Below, in pieces: positions 1 to 7,065 of a stretch of 64,000 bases of DNA; position 1 is the stretch's first letter; every line of letters begins with the position of its first letter. The DNA comes from Helicobacter pametensis ATCC 51478. GTDB lineage: Bacteria; Campylobacterota; Campylobacteria; Campylobacterales; Helicobacteraceae. The translations under genes were made by a program, and so were the position numbers. The stretch covers positions 313,478 through 377,477 of the forward strand of contig NZ_KI912401.1 of NCBI RefSeq assembly GCF_000518225.1, given 5' to 3'. The notes beneath the pieces are model-generated. The model searched no databases and had not been told where the DNA came from. It worked only from the letters and a program-made list of their open reading frames with translations.

Positions 1-623
1 GAAAGTCCAAGAGTGCTTTGCAACTCCTCCATCACTCCCTCCTTCCCAATCTTATCAAGCTTATCGATGATCCTTAGGGCATCATTGACCCTCTCTATCC
101 CTAGATACTCACAGATTCCATTGAGGATCCCACGATGATTGATAGAGATCTGAAACGCACCAACTTCAAGCTTTTGCATGATGGATGCGATGATTTGGAT
201 GATCTCGCTATCGCTTGCGATACTCTTGCTTCCAATGAAGTCAAAATCACATTGAGTAAATTCCCTATAGCGTCCCCTTTGAGCCCTCTCACCTCGAAAA
301 ACATTGCCGATAGCATAGCGTTTAAATGGCATAGGGAGAGAGTGGCGATGCTGGGAGACAAAGCGCGCCAATGGAACCGTCAGATCAAATCTCAAAGCCA
401 CATCACGCCCTCCATGATCTCTAAAGGCATAGAGCTCTTTTTGGATTTCCTCACTCCCTTGCTTGATCAAAACATCAGCATATTCTAGATGTGGAGTTTC
501 TATAGGCACAAAGCCAAAGCTTTCAAAAACGGTGATGATCTTTTGTAGTAATTCATGTTTTGCGATCGCCTCTTGTGGCAAACGATCTTTAAATCCGCTA
601 AGTGTGCGTGCTTGAACTAGCAT
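1..623 (-). CDS. hisS: Histidyl-tRNA synthetase, N-terminal part (cut by window edge)
   Basis: Class II aminoacyl-tRNA synthetase that charges tRNA-His in the cytoplasm. Reading the minus strand from the ATG at 623-621 gives about 207 residues with no stop before the window edge, so the C-terminal half with the anticodon-binding domain lies outside. Visible HisRS features are the N-terminal [12 protein letters not shown], the [12 protein letters not shown] segment and a following [17 protein letters not shown] stretch with the motif-2 arginine. A purine-rich GGGAGATTGAA precedes the start codon. The first 600 bases hold nothing else real; the plus-strand open frame there is antisense to hisS. 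The identification is firm, but completeness cannot be judged. Confidence 0.95.
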   Translation of the reverse strand, partial: MLVQARTLSGFKDRLPQEAIAKHELLQKIITVFESFGFVPIETPHLEYADVLIKQGSEEIQKELYAFRDHGGRDVALRFDLTVPLARFVSQHRHSLPMPFKRYAIGNVFRGERAQRGRYREFTQCDFDFIGSKSIASDSEIIQIIASIMQKLEVGAFQISINHRGILNGICEYLGIERVNDALRIIDKLDKIGKEGVMEELQSTLGL

Positions 624-674
624 TTCAATCTCCCAAATAAAAAATAAAAACGCAATTTTACATAAGCTATGAAG

Positions 675-680
675 TAAAAT
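675..680 (+). promoter_or_regulatory. Probable -10 element upstream of waaF
   Basis: TAAAAT at 675-680 followed by TACACC lies about 40 bases before the waaF start, in the 94-base divergent gap between hisS and waaF. The same -10 context (TATAAT followed by T-A/G-CACC) occurs before the carbonic anhydrase gene and galE. No clear -35 box is seen, as is usual for this group. Confidence 0.4.
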
Positions 681-717
681 TACACCCCTACAACCAATCT
701 TGGCAAAAAGGAAATTT

Positions 718-1704
718 TTGAGAATCTTATTGCGACTTCCCACTTGGCTAGGGGATGCTGTGATGGCGACTCCGACCCTCCATGCTCTAAAAGCCCACTA
801 TCCTCAAGCCTCTTTTACCCTTGTGGGATCTCCTGCAAGCATTGGATTATTTGAACAAGAAAAAAGCGCATATCATCTCATCATCGATCACACCAAAGAT
901 TCTGCCAATCGCCTTTGGGCGACCTTTAGACTAGCTCAAGAAGTTGGCAAGCATGATCTAGCGATTACTTTTCAAAACAATCTCCCCTCTGCTCTATTTC
1001 TTTATTGCACAAAGAGCACAAGACGCATTGGGTTTGCCAAAAATCTCAGATCTTATCTTCTGACAGATTCCCTACCCTATCCCCATCAGATCCACCAAGT
1101 AGAGCGCTATCTTGCCCTCTTAGAACCCCTCTCCATCCCTATCCCCTCCAAGCCACGCCTCTCTCTTCACTCTAGTCCAGTCCCCAAGGGAGAGAGGATT
1201 AGGATTGGGATCAATGCTGGAGCAAAATATGGGAGTGCGAAGCGATGGTGTGAGGAGTATTTCATCCAAGTGATGGCTTCACTCTTGCATCGTGGGTTTG
1301 AGGTGATTCTCTATGGAGGCAGAGATGAAATAAAAGCCAATGAGCGCATAATCAATGCCTTGCATCCCATCGCTCCTTTGCAACACTTCATCAACCTCAC
1401 AGCCAAGACAAGTATCTCAGAGCTTATTGATAGCATTGCTTCTTTGGATCTATTTTTGACCAATGATAGTGGTCCTATGCATATCGCCTCTAGTTTGGAT
1501 ATCCCTCTGATAGCACTCTTTGGCCCCACAGATTCCACAGAGACTTCACCCTATAATCACACTGCAAAAAGTGTGATGATAAGCAAACATCTCTCATGCT
1601 CTCCATGCAAACAGAGAGAATGTCCCCTCAAGCATCATCAATGTATGAGGCTTATCACACCAGATGAGGTGCTAAAACAAATCGATGAACTATTGGATCT
1701 ATAG
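718..1704 (+). CDS. waaF: ADP-heptose:LPS heptosyltransferase II
   Basis: Glycosyltransferase family 9 enzyme that adds a heptose from ADP-heptose to the lipopolysaccharide inner core at the cytoplasmic face of the inner membrane. The N-terminus [20 protein letters not shown] is the family's glycine-rich acceptor-side motif. Near residue 165 come [12 protein letters not shown], then [14 protein letters not shown] and [14 protein letters not shown], which form the nucleotide-sugar site, and a C-terminal cysteine cluster ([10 protein letters not shown]) typical of Helicobacter WaaF. I chose the TTG at 718 because AAAAAGG sits six bases upstream and the protein then begins MRILLRLP as in H. pylori; an in-frame TTG at 700 is the alternative. 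It is followed directly by two small co-oriented genes. Confidence 0.93.
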   Translation: MRILLRLPTWLGDAVMATPTLHALKAHYPQASFTLVGSPASIGLFEQEKSAYHLIIDHTKDSANRLWATFRLAQEVGKHDLAITFQNNLPSALFLYCTKSTRRIGFAKNLRSYLLTDSLPYPHQIHQVERYLALLEPLSIPIPSKPRLSLHSSPVPKGERIRIGINAGAKYGSAKRWCEEYFIQVMASLLHRGFEVILYGGRDEIKANERIINALHPIAPLQHFINLTAKTSISELIDSIASLDLFLTNDSGPMHIASSLDIPLIALFGPTDSTETSPYNHTAKSVMISKHLSCSPCKQRECPLKHHQCMRLITPDEVLKQIDELLDL

Positions 1705-1714
1705 GAGGTTTAGT

Positions 1715-1804
1715 ATGATTCCTAGCAGTCTTATTTATGAAGTGATAGTTTTTGGCGTGATTGCCCTTGCTTTGCTTTATTATCGCTCCAAGCTCAAAGA
1801 TTAG
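1715..1804 (+). CDS. 29-residue single-pass membrane peptide
   Basis: A very short reading frame in the gap between waaF and the DUF455 gene. It starts with ATG at 1715, preceded by a near-perfect ribosome binding site (AGGAGG at 1704-1709), and ends at TAG 1802-1804, ten bases before the next start. The peptide MIPSSLIYEVIVFGVIALAL continues LYYRSKLKD: one hydrophobic helix with a positively charged C-terminal tail, as expected for a small inner-membrane protein with its C-terminus inside. I recognise no family. The strong Shine-Dalgarno and tight spacing argue that it is translated; the length means coding status is not certain. Confidence 0.6.
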   Translation: MIPSSLIYEVIVFGVIALALLYYRSKLKD

Positions 1805-1814
1805 GAAAGAAGTG

Positions 1815-2618
1815 ATGAGAGATGAGTTTTTTGCATCACTTGAGGTGATTTTGCACACTTCAGAGATTCAAAAGCGCTTTGAGCTATTTGATGAACTTTA
1901 TCAGAAGATGCCCGATCTAAGCTTTGATCACTCTTCATCCATCTATCCGATCACTCAACCCATCTATCAAGAGATCTGCAAGATCATCCACCCCACCAAA
2001 ATCCAAAGATCAAAATCCATCCATTCTGATTGTGCGATGGCTGCTTTTTTGCACTCCATTGCGCATATCGAATACTCAGCCATTGATCTAGCTCTGGATG
2101 CAAGCTATCGCTTCAGAAATCTGCCAAGTGAGTTTTATAGAGATTGGATTGAAGTTGCTAGAGAAGAAATCACACATTTTAAGATGCTTAGAGCACTTCT
2201 GCAAAGTCTTGGCTATGACTATGGAGATTTTGCGGTGCATAGCAATCTTTTTGATGCGATGAAAGCCACGCCAAACTTTGCTGATCGTATGGCACTTGTG
2301 CATCGAGGAATGGAAGCCAATGGCTTAGATGCCAATCCATTCGTCGTCCAAAAAGTAGAACGATCCCTTCATCCACTCAAAGATCAGATTTTGGAAGTCT
2401 TGGCAGTGATTTTGAGAGATGAGATTTCTCATGTCGCACGCGGAGATAGATGGTGGAGATTCTCCAAAGATCCAAGAAAGTTTGAAGAGATTTTGAGACT
2501 TTATGCCTATAGCTTGCCCAAAGTCCTCAATATCGATGCAAGGCTTCAATGTGGCTTCTCACTAGAAGAGCTTGATAGACTTAGAGCTTATGCTTTGCAC
2601 TCAAGAAGCACACTTTAG
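1815..2618 (+). CDS. DUF455 ferritin-like protein
   Basis: 267-residue soluble protein of the DUF455 family, a ferritin-like four-helix fold with a predicted di-metal site. The family's substrate is not established. Metal-ligand candidates are visible in order: HSIAHIEYSAIDL (E and H), REEITHF, MEANGLDANP and RDEISHVARGDRWW, which match the ExxH pairs of ferritin-like proteins. ATG at 1815 is preceded by AGGAAAG; an in-frame upstream frame start lies inside the preceding 29-residue ORF and has no ribosome site. It lies in one direction with waaF and the YhcH-type gene, with short gaps, suggesting co-transcription. Confidence 0.85.
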   Translation: MRDEFFASLEVILHTSEIQKRFELFDELYQKMPDLSFDHSSSIYPITQPIYQEICKIIHPTKIQRSKSIHSDCAMAAFLHSIAHIEYSAIDLALDASYRFRNLPSEFYRDWIEVAREEITHFKMLRALLQSLGYDYGDFAVHSNLFDAMKATPNFADRMALVHRGMEANGLDANPFVVQKVERSLHPLKDQILEVLAVILRDEISHVARGDRWWRFSKDPRKFEEILRLYAYSLPKVLNIDARLQCGFSLEELDRLRAYALHSRSTL

Positions 2619-2653
2619 ACGCTACAATCCCAAAAACTCACAAAGGAGCAATA

Positions 2654-3166
2654 ATGGCAATTTTTGGAACAATCTCTCATCTAGCACCGCTTTTGAGCAA
2701 AACAGTGGAGCTAGACTATCTTAACTCCCAGATTCAATCCCTCTTTACTTCAGAGTTTGATGCTTTGATTGAAAATCTCAAAGAGGGTGAGAGCTTTGAG
2801 CAAGAGATGAAGTATGGGATGCGCTTGATTGCCCATGCTTATAAGCTCAAGCCTTTCTCTCAAGCATTTTTTGAATCTCATCAGCGCTACATTGATTTTC
2901 AGATCGTTTTATCAGGGAGTGAGCGCTATTTGGTAGGATCAGAGGAGGATTTCAAACCTCTTGAGAGCTATGATGAGGATAGAGATCTTGCAACTTATGC
3001 GATCCAAAGGGAAGTCAGTGAGATTTTACTCAGATGCAAAGAACTTTGTGTGCTATTCCCTCAAGATATTCATTGTGCTGGAGTGGGTAGAGAGTATGAG
3101 GTAGGAAATCTTGTCAAAAAGGTGGTGATCAAAGTCCCCACAACACTCACAAAGCATCGCTTGTGA
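2654..3166 (+). CDS. YhcH/YjgK/YiaL family protein (DUF386)
   Basis: 170-residue cytoplasmic protein of the YhcH/YjgK/YiaL cupin-like family. Members are linked to sugar catabolism, and EbgC (beta-galactosidase beta subunit) belongs here. Visible family features are the MAIFGTI start, ESHQRYIDFQIVLSGSE in the middle, FPQDIHCAGVG (a histidine in the cupin pocket) and the C-terminal VKKVVIKVP strand. AAGGAG precedes the ATG. It ends two bases before the convergent nadB stop, so the two genes' ends nearly touch. No sugar-utilisation genes lie nearby, and the local role is unknown. Confidence 0.85.
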   Translation: MAIFGTISHLAPLLSKTVELDYLNSQIQSLFTSEFDALIENLKEGESFEQEMKYGMRLIAHAYKLKPFSQAFFESHQRYIDFQIVLSGSERYLVGSEEDFKPLESYDEDRDLATYAIQREVSEILLRCKELCVLFPQDIHCAGVGREYEVGNLVKKVVIKVPTTLTKHRL

Positions 3167-3168
3167 TC

Positions 3169-4617
3169 TTAGTCTTGCAAGAAATGCGCACCTAGACTTT
3201 TCTCACGCTTAAGGGCTTGTGTGATGATCTCTTGTGCGACAGCTAGACGCAAGGCAAAGAGATCTCCCATCTTTTGAAGACGCATCATCTCAACTTGTTT
3301 GAGGGCTTCTTGTAGCCCCTTTTTGGTGCGGATGATTCCGACTTGATTCCACATCAGATCTCTAAGATTGTTTTTGAGAATTAGATCTGTTTCTCCATAA
3401 AGATTGCTTTGTTTATAAGAGGGGAATGCCCTAGAATATGATCTCTGATCCATCTCTCGCTCTCTGATCTCTTGAGCCACTCTTTTGCCAAACACAAGTC
3501 CCTCAAGGAGAGAGTTGGAAGCTAGGCGATTAGCTCCATGCACGCCATTATTGGCGCACTCGCCGATGGCATAGAGATTGTCTATCCCCACTACCTTGCT
3601 ATCAAGTCCCACTTCAATCCCCCCCATACAATAGTGAAATGCTGGAGAGATAGGGATCTTTTCACTAGGGGGATTGATGCCATATTGTTTGAGCATAGAG
3701 TAGATGTTGGGGAATCGCTGCTCAAATTGGATCTGAGTGAAAGAAGAAAGATCCAAAAACGCACTCTGTCCGCTTTGGGACATATAGTCAAAAATCCCGC
3801 GTGCGACGATATCTCTTGGAGCAAGCTCTCCACGAGAATCATAGGCAAACAAGAAGCGCTCACCCTTTTCATTGACAATCTTTCCTCCCTCCCCTCTGAT
3901 AGCCTCACTTAGCAGGGGTTTGCGCGCGCTTGGAGCTTGTGTATAAACTGTGGGATGAAACTGCATCATTTCCATATCTTTAAGTCTAAGACCATGCTTG
4001 AGGATGATCCCATGCAAATCCGCGCTCAAAGTCCTTGCATTGGTATGATAAGTATAAAGCCCACCGATCCCCCCACTAGCTAGGACGATATAGTTTGCTC
4101 GCACTTGGATGATCTCTGTGCCATGCTGGATCAAAGCACCCACACATCGATCATGATCAAAGATCAGATCGATCACTTGAGCATCACTCCAAAGTTCATG
4201 CTGGAGACGCTCAAGAAGTTGTGTATGCAAAAACCTCCCACTCCCATCTCCATCAAAATGCACAATCCTTGGCTTTTGATGTCCTCCTTCTTGAGTGAAA
4301 AGCACATTCCCTTGAGGATCTCTATCCACAAAGATTCCAAGAGCATCCAAATCAGAGACAAGGCTTAGGCTTTCTTGGGAGAGAATCTCTAGGGCTTGGA
4401 CATTATTGAGATGAGATCCTGCATCTAAAGAATCCATGATGTGATCTTTTACATCATTTGCATCCAAAGCCACACTGATCCCACCTTGTGCATAGTGTGT
4501 GTTGCATTCTTGGGGATTTTCTTTGCAAAGAAGGAGGACTTTGAGAGATGATGGGAGATGCTGTGCGCAATACAAGCCAGCCACCCCACTCCCCACGATC
4601 AAGACATCATAATTCAT
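3169..4617 (-). CDS. nadB: L-aspartate oxidase
   Basis: FAD enzyme that oxidises L-aspartate to iminoaspartate, which NadA (12094-13092) condenses to quinolinate in NAD synthesis. 482 residues, slightly short for the family (about 530). Seen in order: FAD-binding GSGVAGLYCAQ near residue 9, THYAQGGIS near 40 (the NadB/SdhA flavin loop), HFDGDGSGRFLH, MEMMQFHPTVY, GEGGKIVNEKGERF, the active-site arginine region SRGELAPRDIVAR and C-terminal GANRLASNSLLEGLVFG. Aspartate oxidase and the succinate dehydrogenase flavoprotein are close relatives; the absence of sdhB/frdB neighbours and the presence of nadA and nadC favour NadB. Its ATG overlaps the upstream lipoprotein stop (ATGA). Confidence 0.92.
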   Translation of the reverse strand: MNYDVLIVGSGVAGLYCAQHLPSSLKVLLLCKENPQECNTHYAQGGISVALDANDVKDHIMDSLDAGSHLNNVQALEILSQESLSLVSDLDALGIFVDRDPQGNVLFTQEGGHQKPRIVHFDGDGSGRFLHTQLLERLQHELWSDAQVIDLIFDHDRCVGALIQHGTEIIQVRANYIVLASGGIGGLYTYHTNARTLSADLHGIILKHGLRLKDMEMMQFHPTVYTQAPSARKPLLSEAIRGEGGKIVNEKGERFLFAYDSRGELAPRDIVARGIFDYMSQSGQSAFLDLSSFTQIQFEQRFPNIYSMLKQYGINPPSEKIPISPAFHYCMGGIEVGLDSKVVGIDNLYAIGECANNGVHGANRLASNSLLEGLVFGKRVAQEIREREMDQRSYSRAFPSYKQSNLYGETDLILKNNLRDLMWNQVGIIRTKKGLQEALKQVEMMRLQKMGDLFALRLAVAQEIITQALKREKSLGAHFLQD

Positions 4618-4775
4618 TGCTGTTGTGAGGTTTGTTTGGAGGGCTTGGATGGATGAGCGGATTGCTGGCTTTCTTGTGTGGGTTGAGAATCATCTCTCCA
4701 AACAGGCATCGTTTTATACCCGCATCCTACCGCTATCAAAGAATATGTTAGAATCAGCCAATGAAAGATTCGCAT
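4614..4775 (-). CDS. Small lipoprotein, LptM-like
   Basis: 53-residue predicted lipoprotein read from the ATG at 4775-4773. It has a hydrophobic signal sequence (MRIFHWLILTYSLIAVG), a lipobox ending at the cysteine in AVGC, then CGYKTMPVW and a Gln/Ser/Pro-rich tail. Small lipoproteins with a CGxKxP start are found in the LptM (YifL) group, which helps mature the LPS translocon LptD/E; the resemblance here is to that short motif only. The stop overlaps the nadB start by four bases, so the two are probably co-translated. A longer frame starting at 4829 would lose the signal peptide from the N-terminus and is unlikely. Confidence 0.6.
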   Translation of the reverse strand: MRIFHWLILTYSLIAVGCGYKTMPVWRDDSQPTQESQQSAHPSKPSKQTSQQQ

Positions 4776-5360
4776 ACAATTATCTCCCAACTCAAAAATA
4801 CTCAAGCTTGGTCTAAGCTCAAAGAACAAGATGAGATCTCAAAACTCATTTGCTCTTTGACCTTGGAAGTGCGTAAGTATATATCGTTTGCACACAAAAA
4901 AGACCAAGTTCTACTAGTCGCACTCAAAAATCCAAATCTTTGCGCTGAGTTCAACACCTACACAGCACCTATGCTTCTAGGGATCCTCTCCTCTCTCAAA
5001 GAGCATTTTCCCCTCATCTCCTCCATCAAGCAAGTCAAAGCCTACTATCCCAAGATGGGATCAGACACCCTCTTCAAGCCAAAAACCCCAAGTATGACAC
5101 GCGAAGAGTTTCAAGCCAAGCTTGCTCAAACCAAGGGCTATCATCGACGCAGAGCATTGATTAGAGAATTTCAGCAAGAAGGCAGGATCCATTTTCTCCC
5201 ACCCAAGCATTACGCCAAATACCATGAGATCATTGAGACTTTTTTCTTGCAGGCTTATTCTGAGCGCAGTGATGGAGAGTTTGAAAATCACAGCAAAAAT
5301 CAAGACTTGTTTTTGATCTTTGAATCAATCAGAGCAGCTATCAAGCAATCACATGAGTGA
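4761..5360 (+). CDS. Conserved hypothetical protein, DUF721/DciA-like
   Basis: 199-residue cytoplasmic protein. Residues 45-95 (DQVLLVALKNPNLCAEFN, then a leucine-rich helix and IKQVKAYYP) resemble the DUF721 domain, whose best-known member DciA loads the DnaB helicase. The C-terminal half is basic and helical and carries no motif I recognise. The assignment is from pattern only. The ATG at 4761 lies inside the 5' end of the divergent lipoprotein gene, so the two coding starts overlap by 15 bases. The 3' end overlaps uvrC by eight bases, which points to a two-gene operon with uvrC. Confidence 0.55.
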   Translation: MKDSHTIISQLKNTQAWSKLKEQDEISKLICSLTLEVRKYISFAHKKDQVLLVALKNPNLCAEFNTYTAPMLLGILSSLKEHFPLISSIKQVKAYYPKMGSDTLFKPKTPSMTREEFQAKLAQTKGYHRRRALIREFQQEGRIHFLPPKHYAKYHEIIETFFLQAYSERSDGEFENHSKNQDLFLIFESIRAAIKQSHE

Positions 5361-7026
5361 TCAAAATCCAATCATCCAAACACTCAAAACCCTCCCCAAA
5401 ACAAGTGGGATCTATCAATATTTCGATCACAAAGGGCGATTACTCTATGTAGGGAAAGCCAAAAATCTCTACAATAGAGTCCGTAGCTATTTCAAAGTCA
5501 CAGATGGCTCACCTAGTGCCAATCTCTCTCCTAGAATCACTCATATGGTCTCTCAGATCCACTCGATTCAGACTTTGATCGTCGCAAATGAAAATGATGC
5601 GCTCATCCTCGAAAACTCTCTCATCAAACAGCTCAAACCCAAATACAACATCTTGCTCAGAGATGACAAAACCTATCCCTATATCTTCATCAATCTCTCC
5701 GATCCCTTCCCCCGCCCTCAGATCACAAGGAGCAAAAAGGGGCAAAACTGCCTTTACTTTGGTCCCTTTTGCTCTGGAGCTAGAGAGATTTTGGATAGCT
5801 TATATGAGCTTTTTGCATTGGTGCAAAAAAATGGATGCTTGAGAGAGAAAAAAGCCTGTTTGTTTTATCAAATCAATCGTTGCAAAGCCCCATGTGAGGG
5901 GAAAATCTCACAAGAGGACTATGGAGAGATCCTAAAAGAGAGCATCATCCATCTCAAAAACACAAAGCTTTTGATCACAAGATTGGAAGAGAGGATGCAC
6001 ACTCTAGCCTCACAAGAGCGCTTTGAAGAGGCATTGATCCTGCGTGATCGCATCAAAAAGATCTCAATGCTCAAAGCAGAATCTATGATCGATCTGCATA
6101 TTCAAGATGCCAATTGGGATGTCTTTGCCATCAGTTATGATGCCCAATACGCCGCCCTTGTGAAGCTTTATATGCGTGAGGGGAAAATCATCTCAAGCGA
6201 TTTTGAGAAAATCCCTCTTCAAAATGGAGTAGTGAGCAAAAAAGAGCTACTCTCTTTGTATCAGCAAGCCATCCTCTCTCACTACTCCAAAGATTTGCCT
6301 ATCTTACCCAAGGCAATCTTACTCCCTCAAGAGCTAAGCTTAGATGAGATTGCTCCTTGGCAAGAATGGCTAGGAGCAAAGATCAAAATCCTAATCCCCC
6401 AAAGAGGAGACAAAGCCAATCTGACCAAACTCGCACTGCTCAATGCTCAAGAAATCCTCAAGAACAAAAACCAAGAGATAGATACTTTGCTTCAGATCCA
6501 AAAGCTATTTTCACTCCAGTGCACTCCTCATAGGATTGAGATCTTTGACACAAGCCACCATGGAGGGGAGCATAATGTCGGTGCTATGGTGGTCTATGAG
6601 AATCAAAAATGGATCAAATCCTCCTATCGTCACTACAATCTAGAGGGAAGTGATGAATACTCTCAGATGCGAGAGATGCTTGTGCGTCGAGCACAGGATT
6701 TTTCCAAAGATTCTCCACCAGATCTTTGGATCCTAGATGGTGGGGTGGCTCAGATCAATATCGCCCAAGAAGTGCTAGAGAGTGTGGGAGTGCATATCGA
6801 TGTGATTGCCATCGCCAAAGAAAAGCTAGATTTCAAAGCTCATCGTGCAAAAGGAAGAGCCAAAGATATGCTTAGAGGAGTGATTGAGGGGAAAGTCAGT
6901 GAGTTTGCTTTGCTACCTAGTGATGTGAGATTGCAGTTTTGCCAAAAGCTTAGAGATGAAGCGCATCGCTTCGCCATCAGCTTCCATCGTCAAAAGAAGC
7001 TCAAAAGCTTCATTCCAAAAGTTTAA
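5353..7026 (+). CDS. uvrC: Excinuclease ABC subunit C, lacking C-terminal HhH domain
   Basis: UvrC makes both incisions in nucleotide excision repair, with UvrB. The 557-residue product has the GIY-YIG nuclease at the N-terminus (TSGIYQYFDHKGRLLYVGKA, about residues 18-40), the 'ENSLIKQLKPKYNILLRDD' block, a UVR UvrB-binding segment (about 205-235, ERFEEALILRDRI) and the RNase H-like 5' nuclease domain (EIFDTSHHGGEHNVGAMVV; LWILDGGVAQ). It stops just after RDEAHRFAISFHR, where UvrC proteins normally continue for 40-60 residues with a double helix-hairpin-helix domain. The 39 bases to the next gene cannot encode it. The start at 5353 is chosen to fit the family N-terminus; it overlaps the upstream gene by eight bases. 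Confidence 0.93.
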   Translation: MSDQNPIIQTLKTLPKTSGIYQYFDHKGRLLYVGKAKNLYNRVRSYFKVTDGSPSANLSPRITHMVSQIHSIQTLIVANENDALILENSLIKQLKPKYNILLRDDKTYPYIFINLSDPFPRPQITRSKKGQNCLYFGPFCSGAREILDSLYELFALVQKNGCLREKKACLFYQINRCKAPCEGKISQEDYGEILKESIIHLKNTKLLITRLEERMHTLASQERFEEALILRDRIKKISMLKAESMIDLHIQDANWDVFAISYDAQYAALVKLYMREGKIISSDFEKIPLQNGVVSKKELLSLYQQAILSHYSKDLPILPKAILLPQELSLDEIAPWQEWLGAKIKILIPQRGDKANLTKLALLNAQEILKNKNQEIDTLLQIQKLFSLQCTPHRIEIFDTSHHGGEHNVGAMVVYENQKWIKSSYRHYNLEGSDEYSQMREMLVRRAQDFSKDSPPDLWILDGGVAQINIAQEVLESVGVHIDVIAIAKEKLDFKAHRAKGRAKDMLRGVIEGKVSEFALLPSDVRLQFCQKLRDEAHRFAISFHRQKKLKSFIPKV

Positions 7027-7065
7027 AACCCCCTTTTTCTCTCCCCTCAGAGGGAGAAGAGTGAG

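Noticed and set aside
135-488. Plus-strand open frame of 117 residues over the left end
   Set aside because: Entirely antisense to the clearly coding hisS and without protein-like composition.
3169-4617. Succinate dehydrogenase/fumarate reductase flavoprotein for this gene
   Set aside because: Same superfamily, but no iron-sulfur or cytochrome partner genes adjoin it, and nadA and nadC are present.
7040-7057. TCTCCC/GGGAGA hairpin between uvrC and the autotransporter as terminator
   Set aside because: The stem is real but short; no T run follows on either strand (T5 lies before it on the plus strand).
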